This document shows, piece by piece, positions 56,305-64,000 of a DNA stretch of 64,000 nt (its first letter is position 1; each line of letters begins with the position of its first letter). Source of the DNA: Lithodes maja (Eukaryota; Arthropoda; Malacostraca; Decapoda; Lithodidae); contig JBAKBP010006588.1 of NCBI GenBank assembly GCA_037953745.1, positions 1-64,000 of the forward strand. Reading direction: 5' to 3'. Both the position numbers and the translations under genes were made by a program. The notes under the pieces are model-generated. The model made no database searches, had not been told where the DNA came from, and was given only the letters and a program-made list of their open reading frames with translations.

Positions 56305-59300
56305 TCACACCCAACCCTTCTCGTCCATATGCTTATCCAATTTTATCTTAAAGCTCCCTATCGTTTTTAATCCCACTATAGCACTTGGTAGTCCATTCCA
56401 CCCATCTACAACTCTGTTACCAAACCAGTATTTGCCTATATCTTTTCTGAAACGAAATTTATCTAATTTGAAACCATTGGTACGAGTTCTTTCGCTATCA
56501 CTGAGCTTTAGTACATTTGTCATGTCCCCTTTGTTAATCCCACTAACCCACTTGAACACCTCTATCATATCCCCTCTAACTCTGCGTCTCTCTAACGAAT
56601 GTAAGCCTAATTTCTTCAACCTTTCTTTATACGGAAGATTTCTAATATTATGGATCATTTTTGTCATTCTACGTTGTACTCTCTCCAATGAATCTATGTC
56701 CATTCTGTAATAAGGACACCAAAATTGAACAGCATAATCCATATGGGGTCTCACTAATGACAAGTAAAGTTTTAAGATAACATCAGCAGTTCTGTTACTC
56801 ACACTCCTTGAGATGAACCCGAGAATCTTGTTTGCCTTGTTTCGAACGCTTATACACTGTTGTCTAGGCTTCAAATCATTGCTAACAAACACACCTAGAT
56901 CTTTCTCACAATTCGAGTTTTCTAATTCCACATTAGCTAGTTTATATTTAACTTTTGTATGCATCTTCCCTATCTTTAATACCTTGCATTTGTCAATGTT
57001 AAACTTCATCTGCCAATTTACTGACCATTCGTGTAAGGTATCTAGATCCCTTTGGAGGCACTCTATATCTCTATCTGAATCAATTGTTCTCCCCATTTTG
57101 GTATCGTCTGCAAATTTACTTATCCTACTAGTTATACCTAAATCAAGGTCATTTATGTATATAACAAACAACAGAGGACCTAATACAGATCCCTGTGGGA
57201 CACCACTTTTGACTGCTCCCCATTCTGACTTCGTACCATTTATGCTGACTCTCTGCTTCCTATCAATTAGCCATGACCTAATCCATCCCAACAACGCCCC
57301 ACCTATTCCATGCGCCTCAACCTTTCTCATCAATCTCTCATGGGGGACTCTGTCGAAAGCTTTACTGAAATCTAAATATATTATATCATATGACTTGTCA
57401 TTATCTACTGCTTCATATACCTCTGAGAAAAAACTAAGCAAATTAGTAAGGCAAGAACGTCCCTGAGTGAATCCATGCTGAGAAGAATTTATTAAATTAA
57501 ATGTATCTAAGTGGTTTCTAATTTTACTAGCAATAATTGACTCTAGTAGCTTTCCTATGATTGATGTAAGACTAATGGGACGGTAATTGGATGCTATTGA
57601 TTTGTCACCTTTTTTGAAGATCGGAACTACGTTTGCAAGCTTCCAAGCTTCTGGAACTATACCTGTCTCCAATGACTTGTTAAATAAAAATGTTAATGGG
57701 TAACTTAACTCATCCCTACATTCTTTTAATACTCTAGCATATACCTCATCAGGACCAGGCGATTTATGAGGTTTCAGTCTGTCAATTTCCTTAAGCACAT
57801 CATTTCTACTTATAGTAACCGTACTTAACCTATTTTCTATACTATCGCTATATACCTTACGGACTTCTGGAAACTGTGCCAAATTTTCATTAGTGAAAAC
57901 GGAAAGAAATTGACTATTTAATGTACTGCACATTTCTAAATCATTTTCTGTCATTTCTCCTATCGAAGTTTTAAGGGGACCAATTACATCTCTAACCTTG
58001 GATTTATATAGTTGGTAAAAAGCTTTAGGATTATTTTTTGAGTCATTGGCAACCTTAATTTCATAATTTCTTTGTTCTTTCCTAATATCCTTTTTTACCT
58101 GTCTTGATAGATTCTGATAGTAAGCAAGTAGGTGAATTTCGCCTTTTCTAATTTTTCTATATATTCCTCTCTTTTGTCCTAGAAGATCTAATAGTCTATT
58201 ATTCATCCATTTGGGTTGGTTCTGTCTTGATCTAAATTTTCTTTTGGGGATGTATTTATTTTGTGCATTGAATACTGACTTGATAAAATTATCGTATGTA
58301 TCTACCAAGGTTGACGTTTCTTCCTGACTTAAGATGACAGGTGCCTGAGAAGGGGTACACTCATTTGGACACTTGGATCGACTTAATTTTTTGACCATAG
58401 GGTCCGCTGATAGGGCTCTTCTTAACCCACCATAATTGGCTTTTCTAAAGTCAGGTATTAATGTTGTATTCTCTCTGGTATTACCTTTCCATTGTATATT
58501 AAAATACACAGAATTGTGGTCACTATTTCCTAGGTGGTCCCCTATCTCTACATTATTTACCATATGTTCATTGTTACTGAAAACTAAATCGAGAATATTA
58601 TTACCTCTAGTCGGCGTATCTATGAATTGAAATAAAAAACTATCTTGTACTACCTCTATAAACTCCTCAGAATCAGAGTCTCCTATTTGATGCTGCCAAT
58701 CTATATTCGGAAAATTAAAATCCCCCATAATGCACACATTGCTAAACCTTGATGCCATTTTAATTTCCTCCCATAATGACGTTCCGTCATTTCTACTCAT
58801 ATTTGGCGGTCTATACATAACTCCAATAACTATGGTCTCACTACCTTCGTTAACCTCTACCCAAACACTTTCATTATCGTTATTTAGTCTAATACCTGAT
58901 TTAATACAGCTTTTTAATGTACTCCTTACAAACACTGCTATACCGCCACCCCTCTTACTTGTTCGGTCATATTTAAACAAACTATATCCTGGTATATCAA
59001 ATTCTGCTAAAAAATGCCTGGTTTCTGTATTAATCCACGTTTCAGTTAGCGCTATTATGTCTATATTTTCTTTGCTAACAAGGGCTCTAAGTTCGTTCAT
59101 TTTGTTACATAGACTCCTACAGTTTGTGTAATATACTCTCAATTTACTTCTTTTCTTTATACCTAATTTACCTTTGTTTTTAGCGACATTTCCATCTTCC
59201 GTTGCACCATCACTACTATCATTTGCATTATAGTCATCATTTTTAGCAGGAGACTGAATATCCTTATCGCTTTCGCCTGACGCTAAAATTGTTCCATTTA

Positions 59301-59334
59301 ACCTCTCATTTACACTCTCAATATTTCTGTTCAA
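56305..59334 (-). CDS. LINE C ORF2, endonuclease-reverse transcriptase (intact)
   Basis: A 1,009-codon frame with no stop. The endonuclease spans about residues 65-290: RVYYTNCRSLCNKMNELRAL, IIALTETWINTE, RGGGIAVFVRS, GVMYRPPNMS, IMGDFNFPNIDWQ and LGNSDHNSVYF. RT follows: PHKSPGPDEVYARVLKE, VPIFKKGDKSIASNYRPIS, QHGFTQGRSCLTNLLSFF, IIYLDFSKAFDRVPHERL, KSGVPQGSVLGPLLF and SKFADDTKMGR, so all catalytic residues are present. The C-terminus has RPHMDYAVQFWCPYY and RRVRGDMIEVFKWVSG. The frame opens with TTG at 59334; the first ATG is at CNKM (about residue 77). Translation may depend on the overlap with ORF1. Confidence 0.93.
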   Translation of the reverse strand: MNRNIESVNERLNGTILASGESDKDIQSPAKNDDYNANDSSDGATEDGNVAKNKGKLGIKKRSKLRVYYTNCRSLCNKMNELRALVSKENIDIIALTETWINTETRHFLAEFDIPGYSLFKYDRTSKRGGGIAVFVRSTLKSCIKSGIRLNNDNESVWVEVNEGSETIVIGVMYRPPNMSRNDGTSLWEEIKMASRFSNVCIMGDFNFPNIDWQHQIGDSDSEEFIEVVQDSFLFQFIDTPTRGNNILDLVFSNNEHMVNNVEIGDHLGNSDHNSVYFNIQWKGNTRENTTLIPDFRKANYGGLRRALSADPMVKKLSRSKCPNECTPSQAPVILSQEETSTLVDTYDNFIKSVFNAQNKYIPKRKFRSRQNQPKWMNNRLLDLLGQKRGIYRKIRKGEIHLLAYYQNLSRQVKKDIRKEQRNYEIKVANDSKNNPKAFYQLYKSKVRDVIGPLKTSIGEMTENDLEMCSTLNSQFLSVFTNENLAQFPEVRKVYSDSIENRLSTVTISRNDVLKEIDRLKPHKSPGPDEVYARVLKECRDELSYPLTFLFNKSLETGIVPEAWKLANVVPIFKKGDKSIASNYRPISLTSIIGKLLESIIASKIRNHLDTFNLINSSQHGFTQGRSCLTNLLSFFSEVYEAVDNDKSYDIIYLDFSKAFDRVPHERLMRKVEAHGIGGALLGWIRSWLIDRKQRVSINGTKSEWGAVKSGVPQGSVLGPLLFVIYINDLDLGITSRISKFADDTKMGRTIDSDRDIECLQRDLDTLHEWSVNWQMKFNIDKCKVLKIGKMHTKVKYKLANVELENSNCEKDLGVFVSNDLKPRQQCISVRNKANKILGFISRSVSNRTADVILKLYLSLVRPHMDYAVQFWCPYYRMDIDSLERVQRRMTKMIHNIRNLPYKERLKKLGLHSLERRRVRGDMIEVFKWVSGINKGDMTNVLKLSDSERTRTNGFKLDKFRFRKDIGKYWFGNRVVDGWNGLPSAIVGLKTIGSFKIKLDKHMDEKGWV

Positions 59335-59757
59335 AACCCCACAACCACCCTATCTAAAGAACTAGCTAATGTAGAAACCCCTAACCGTGAAAGATGAACC
59401 CCATCCCTTGCGTACATCCCATCTCTCCCATAGAAACTATCCCAGTTATCAATGAATGGTATTGCTTTTTCTTTGCAATATTTCTCCAAACGGCAATTGA
59501 CACCAATCGCCCTGGATGTCCATTCCTTGGGAACTCCTCTTCTGGGTAGGATACAATGTACTACAGGGATCCCTCCCTTCATCCTAACTTTATCTAACAC
59601 ATCCCGATACTGCTGCAGCAGTTCCTCACTTCTACCCTTACCAACATCGTTACTCCCGGCACTGAGACAGATAATGGGGTTATCTCCACTATCTTCCAAG
59701 ATGTGGTCCACCTTCTCTAAAACCCTCCCAACTCCATGGCCAGGCAGACACACAATT
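59331..59757 (-). CDS. LINE C ORF1, esterase-like domain, 5'-truncated
   Basis: A frame of about 140 codons: GHGVGRVLEKVDHILEDSGD, IICLSAGSNDVGKGRSEELL, VVHCILPRRG, IPFIDNWDSFYGRDGMYARD and DGVHLSRLGVSTLASSLDRV. The SAGSND and DGVHL strings match blocks III and V of SGNH-type esterases, a domain known in CR1-clade ORF1. The block with the serine nucleophile would lie upstream and has been lost; an in-frame TAA sits at 59757-59759. Its TGA (59333-59331) overlaps ORF2 by two bases in TTGA. Confidence 0.8.
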
Positions 59758-59997
59758 TACAGGAACACTTGCCTGAATAGGTTCGTTTCCTGGCCTCGGC
59801 TGGTATAAGTGTTATCAAATAAACAACTATAAGTTACATTTGATAAAGTTAAGCTAAGTTTCGGTCGGTTATAATACAATATTTTAAGTTAGCTTACGAT
59901 AAATTTATTTAGGTTATGTAATAATAGGTTATAAGATAATAGGTTTTACATTAGGTTAGATTAATTTAGGTACTATTTTTATCCTATGATCATTTAT
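59758..59997. other. Intron sequence between LINE C and the microsatellite
   Basis: AT-rich, with several loosely repeated AAGTTA/TAGGTTA strings. No gene seen. Confidence 0.5.
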
Positions 59998-59998
59998 G

Positions 59999-59999
<1 letters not shown>

Positions 60000-60038
<39 letters not shown>
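60000..60038. repeat. (ATT)n microsatellite in a splice acceptor region
   Basis: (TTA)n of about 38 bp ends 10 bp before the acceptor AG at 60047-60048, so it makes up most of the pyrimidine tract region of that intron. Confidence 0.9.
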
Positions 60039-60048
60039 TTTCGTGAAG

Positions 60049-60203
60049 GGTGGTGTGAGGGCCGTGGTGTACACTGATGTGCTACAAACACTGCTAATGT
60101 TTGGTGGTGTGGTGGTGGTGGTGGCGCTCACATGCTCACAACTGGGAGGACTCACAACTGTGTTGGATATCGCTTATCAAGGGAACAGGATTCAGTTTTT
60201 TTA
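60049..60203 (+). CDS. SLC5-family transporter exon
   Basis: A 155-bp exon between acceptor CGTGAAG (AG at 60047-60048) and donor GTAAGA (60204). It reads GGVRAVVYTDVLQTLLMFGG, VVVVVALTCSQLGGLTTVLD and IAYQGNRIQFF, ending in phase 2. GG-x-(K/R)-AV-x-x-TDV-x-Q is the conserved sixth transmembrane region of SLC5 sodium-coupled monocarboxylate and multivitamin transporters, followed by a hydrophobic helix and the extracellular segment that ends in R-I-x-F(F/W). These proteins carry substrates such as lactate, pyruvate or vitamins across the plasma membrane with sodium. The next exon joins in phase. Confidence 0.88.
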
Positions 60204-62062
60204 GTAAGATATTAGATGAAATTAAGGTGAAACTTGTACTAGAAAAATAAGGCACCCATGTTCATTGGAAAGCAGGGTTGTGTGTGAAGTATGTATGATG
60301 AAATTCCCAAATATTACAAAATATCTAGCATTGGCTAATGGTACAGTATGTTCCAAAATATCATGTGATAATATTAACACATTAGTTTTACTTTATTCAA
60401 CGTATAATGCATTCACTGCAACAGGGAAATTTCAAATTAATTTATTATATATTACCGGTATATATTCTATGGTGAGATAGTGAACATCACATAACAGCTT
60501 CAAAACCCTCCTATCTACAGTAATTACCAAAACATCATTCGTCGCATATAAGATGATTCTAACTAGTAAATTATTTCACCCTTTCCTCTTGTTCGTGTTA
60601 TGTCTTCTGTATGTATGGCATATTTACATGCCCCGATAAAGTAGCGGTATCTTACTCTCAATGCACTGTCCTTTACCCCAGAAATTTCATCAATGTCTAA
60701 ACTCGCCTCAGTGCATTCCTCACATTCCATTCACACATATTTTCAACCTCATCAGTCCAATACTAACACATTTCTATATATTGCTGAAACTCCACAGGCA
60801 AGAAGCAGATACTTCGTCACGACGGTCGTCAACCTTCACTAGTCTCGATATAATTTTGGATGTCAATGTTATAAACACTCCACTATTATGCAGTGCCCCT
60901 CTTGTGTATATAATGACACATATTTCTTATTGCCTGCTTTCAGTGCACAATTGCTAAGCTGTGAGTCTGATTCAAAGAATTGAATGTATTTGATCACTAT
61001 ATTGGGTAACTAATAGTAGTAATGTGGCATACTGTACAAAAGTGTACATCTATCATCATTATCACAACAAATATATACTCACATTTATATTATATATAAG
61101 TAAGTGAAGCATTAAATACCACCACCCCTTTTTTGATGTGTATCAGATTCATGCCTTGGCAAGTATACGTTAAGCCGTCTTACCGTGTTTAGCTCTCTTT
61201 TATATACTATATATTCGTTATTAATATCATTGTTCAGTTCTTTCCCGTATCTTTGTAACAAGCACATTCGTTTGGAGCTTTACATTAAAGCCCGATATTT
61301 ACCCATATAAAACTTCATCTAACCTAATCATCATTATAAAATTTGAACATTACTAAATATATTATAGCAAATATTTACTAGGACCTAAAATTGGTAGGAG
61401 TATAATTAAGATTAATCATAGCATATTTCATCGTGAACATAATGCGTGCTTATCTAAACTATTTATGATCTTTTGTCCTATACCTATTTCATCAAATGCC
61501 CCCATTCCAATCACTGATAGTGACGTCAAAACCCATCCCTTAAAACGTCTAAAAAAGTGGCTTCATTATTCGAAGCATATAAATTATTTAGTTTTGGAAG
61601 AAACTACTGATAATTGCCATTCTCATTCCAGCACAAAAGTAAACCAATGCATTTGTATGTTCGTTTAACCCTGGCACCTCCCATGTACAATTATGCATCT
61701 ATTTATTTCCTGTACTTTCAGAATATGATCGTTCATGAACATTCAGTAGGTGTAATTCCATCCTACAACTTTAAGTAATAATAATAGTCGCTTTAAACTA
61801 ACTTGGTAATTTATACATACATCTAGTTCCAGTCATACGAGATTTGATGTAAGTTTTCAATTTCGAATAATGAAAGAAATACTAATTATTTTATTCCACT
61901 TTACGCCCCAGTGCCAACAGCCATCATTTAAATTAGCACTCAATCTTAGGAAAGTCATGGTTCTGCCAAATTAATTTGAACAGATTGAACCTGTCATGAA
62001 ACTAAAGATACACTTAAACAATTATAACTAAAAAAAAAACATTGAATTTCTATTTTTCGCAG
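60204..62062 (+). other. Intron of the SLC5 gene
   Basis: About 1.86 kb of AT-rich intron between GTAAGA and TTTTTCGCAG. No further exon or transposon is recognised inside. Confidence 0.8.
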
Positions 62063-62203
62063 TTTCAATCCGAGCCCATTTATTCGACATACCTTCTGGT
62101 CAACTTCAATGATCGGCGTCTACCTCATGATTCGTCTGATAGGATTTAATCAAGCTTCGTATCAAAGATTTGCCTCAGTTGGCAGTCTGATAGTTGCGCA
62201 AAG
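62063..62203 (+). CDS. SLC5-family transporter exon
   Basis: A 141-bp exon with acceptor CTATTTTTCGCAG (AG 62061-62062) and donor AAG|GTGAGG (62204). Joined to the previous exon it gives FFYFNPSPFIRHTFWST, SMIGVYLMIRLIGFNQASYQ and RFASVGSLIVAQR. Relatives have F-N/D-x-x-P-x-x-RHTFW, then G-(V/I)-NQ-x-x-x-QRY, a highly conserved SLC5 stretch, here GFNQASYQRF. The exon ends in phase 2. No later exon appears before the window ends, though the gene must continue for some 300 residues. Confidence 0.9.
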
Positions 62204-62517
62204 GTGAGGAATTAATGTATTTGTTCAAATTTTAGATATAGTATGCATTTCATTATATTAATGTATATGATCTGAGAATACATTCTTTCATAGAAAATAA
62301 ATGTATGATAAAGATGTGTGCATAAATAAATGTTTTTGTTATTTCATGAACAAATTAAATAATAAAAGCAATGAAAAATAATTGCGTGTATGAGTGTACC
62401 TTAGGTACCTCAACTTTAAAAGTGTTGTTGAATGATAAGGTTGCGCCAACATATGAACCGGTATATACTGTTTCAACCAGTAAATCTGAGTAGGAACTTT
62501 ACCTATGTTAACTTAGC
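62204..62517 (+). other. SLC5 intron, start
   Basis: AT-rich intron sequence with no other feature seen. Confidence 0.6.
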
Positions 62518-62898
62518 TTAAGGGGGGTGACCTGTTTTTGTTCTGTCCTTTCCTATCTTTCTCTGGCTTGTATCCATTTGGCCCCATTCAGCCTACTGTT
62601 TTTAGACGTTTATCCTCATCCACGTGTCAATTTTTTACTGGTGAGCGGTAGCGAGCCAGCATATTTTTTATTTTTGTTTGACAGCAGGCTAAATTTGTAA
62701 ACAAAATTATAGAACAATTTCTCCGGCGAAGCCGGATTTCTTCACATAATGATGGCTCGCTATCGCTCGCCAGGAAGAAATCGACACCTAGATGGGGTTA
62801 AACGTCTTAAAATAGTTGGCTGAATGGGGCCGAATGGATACAAGCCAGGGAAAGAGAGAAAAGGACAGAAATAACAAAAAGCAGGTCACCCCCATTAA
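62518..62898 (-). mobile_element. MITE family 1, full length, reverse orientation
   Basis: A 381-bp TTAA-bounded copy (62518-62521 and 62895-62898). The arms look the same as elsewhere because they are inverted repeats. The loop reads TTTTTGTTTGACAGCAGGCT then TCTCCGGCGAAGCCGGATTT, the complement of the usual order, so the element is inserted the other way round. Confidence 0.9.
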
Positions 62899-63042
62899 TA
62901 CAGCACTAGTACAGCCGAGTTTGTCTGTCACCATCTTTTCGGATGTTAAAGCCTCTAATCAACTAGTATTACAGTTTGTGTTTGGTGGATTCAAATTGTC
63001 TGCTGATAGAGATGTCCTGTAACCCAAATGATGTGATCGTCG

Positions 63043-63280
63043 ATTAATGTTTGTATGTTTGTTTGTTGTAAGCGGGATTAATGTTTGTATGTTTGTTTGT
63101 TGTAAGCGGGATTAATGTTTGTATGTTTGTTTGTTGTAAACGGGATTGATGTTTGTATGTTTGTTTGTTGTAAGCGGGATTAATGTTTGTATGTTTGTTT
63201 GTTGTAAGCGGGATTAATGTTTGTATGTTTGTTTGTTGTAAGCGGGATTAATGTTTGTATGTTTGTTTGTTGTAAGCGGG
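63043..63280. repeat. 34-bp minisatellite, 7 copies
   Basis: Seven head-to-tail copies of ATTAATGTTTGTATGTTTGT plus TTGTTGTAAGCGGG, 238 bp. The third or fourth copy shows AAACGGGATTGATG variation. It is unrelated in sequence to the 34-bp array at 32795. Confidence 0.96.
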
Positions 63281-63684
63281 ATTTCTAGAAACCTAATGTA
63301 CGACTATAAAGGACATTCAGTAAAGCTTCATTTGGTCCCGGACTAGAAATGAACTATCTATTGGTCAACATCCGATGGCCTCTCGTTTCTGACATACCCC
63401 GAAATAAGCCCCTCTCCATTCTTACTATACATGAGGATAACATGAGCATTTTGGGGGAGATTGTAGGCACCAATCGAACAGGACTAGACCCAGGGGAGGC
63501 TATAGGCATTTGATGAGTCGCTGGAACTTTTGTTTCATTTGCTTGGCCTCTCTTACTGATTTTCTTTGTGCCTCACTTACACTGAGAGTAATCTAGCTGG
63601 CTCTCACAAACACCTCTTCCTCCTATCTACTTCACAACACTAAACATGCACACCACACTTCCTATTTCCACAACAAAATTACCC
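63281..63684. other. No gene recognised
   Basis: Anonymous intron or intergenic DNA up to the LINE D fragment. Confidence 0.5.
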
Positions 63685-64000
63685 GCAACAATGATGAACA
63701 ATAGCCCAGCCTCGGAGTCCCCAGGGGGGACTATCGCTATTACAACAATCAGTGTTCCTCCTAGCTCTCTCAGTGTATACAACCTCCTCTACGTAGGGTA
63801 CGTAGTACCCGTCTTGCAACACAATCCCAGCCCTACTTTGTACAACTCTCCAACTCAAGAGTGAAACGATACTCCCAATATTCTTCTATTCAACAGCTGA
63901 GCTCTGGAACTCTCTCCCTGAATCCATATTTCCCTCATGCTATGACCTAAATAAAATAAAATTCCGTGTGTCCAGACAATTTGGATCGAACATTCCTTGA
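63685..64000 (+). mobile_element. LINE D 3' fragment, plus strand, cut by window end
   Basis: Plus-strand relative of LINE D's last codons. One frame reads QPPLRRVRSTRLATQSQPYF, then after a frameshift near 63890 ELWNSLPESIFPSCYDLNK and FRVSRQFGSNIP with the stop as the last three bases. It is 5'-truncated and broken, with an unrelated or rearranged patch at about 63700-63725. Confidence 0.85.

Larger units (their letters stand above)
56087..59757 (-). mobile_element. LINE C, CR1-like non-LTR retrotransposon with intact ORF2
   Basis: On the minus strand a CR1-like LINE runs from a truncated ORF1 (59757) through an intact ORF2 to a 3' UTR. The 3' end is three to four tandem copies of an 8-9-bp unit (TTCTTATG / TTCTTATGTTC) at about 56090-56115. 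This resembles the short tandem 3' end known for CR1. The LTR retrotransposon lies about 12 bp beyond. The 3' UTR matches the fragments at 1604-2725. Confidence 0.92.

Noticed and set aside
56432..57466. Plus-strand frames of 92 and 217 codons, and 58730-59131
   Set aside because: Antisense shadows of the intact LINE C ORF2.

Overview
The window is eukaryotic nuclear DNA, most likely from an arthropod and plausibly a decapod crustacean. It is AT-rich, full of long (GA)n, (AT)n and (GT)n microsatellites, and crowded with CR1/jockey-type LINEs, tRNA-headed SINEs and short hairpin DNA transposons (MITEs). No bacterial-style operon, rRNA gene or CRISPR array is seen. The species assignment is inference.

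The only host gene I can support is a plus-strand sodium-coupled solute transporter of the SLC5 family (monocarboxylate/multivitamin type). Three exons are visible: a 128-bp exon now split into 34444-34561 and 37888-37897, an exon at 60049-60203, and an exon at 62063-62203. The last two join in phase with good splice sites. The first has been broken by a nested transposon insertion at a TTAA within the codons. The exons encoding about 68 residues between the first and second, and all N-terminal and later exons, are not seen.

Layout. 1-3120: MITE ends, a 27-bp tandem array, a cluster of 5'-truncated CR1 3' ends and a degenerate 17-18-bp array. 5902-12310: CR1-like LINE A, interrupted without base loss by LINE B (7583-10654). 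13325-14490: TTAA MITEs. 15425-15760: tRNA-Val-headed SINE. 16740-18760 and 21700-22990: two opposite-strand copies of an unclassified long repeat, separated by a tRNA-Thr-type SINE, an RT fragment and a TTCGAA-rich segment. 23750-29520: alternating MITEs, SINEs and a 28-bp minisatellite. 32728-37887: a chain of MITEs butted at TTAA sites, an 18 x 34-bp minisatellite, the broken SLC5 exon and a 2.84-kb CpG-rich DNA transposon. 38068-40574: nested MITEs. 42590-45046: jockey-type LINE D, minus strand. 47680-56075: a complete, young Ty3/gypsy-type LTR retrotransposon with a 4-bp target duplication, near-identical LTRs and a deleted pol. 56087-59757: CR1-like LINE C, minus strand, with a full-length intact ORF2. 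60049-62203: SLC5 exons. 62518-64000: a MITE, a 7 x 34-bp minisatellite and the 3' end of another LINE D copy.

The window reads as introns and flanks of one transporter gene swollen by several generations of transposons. Target choice is visible: TTAA elements insert into each other's TTAA ends, and one such stack lies inside coding sequence. The best candidates for something new are the broken exon with its two-step insertion history, the CpG-rich 2.84-kb element with repeated TCGCCGA-type motifs near its ends, and the defective but recently mobile LTR element.
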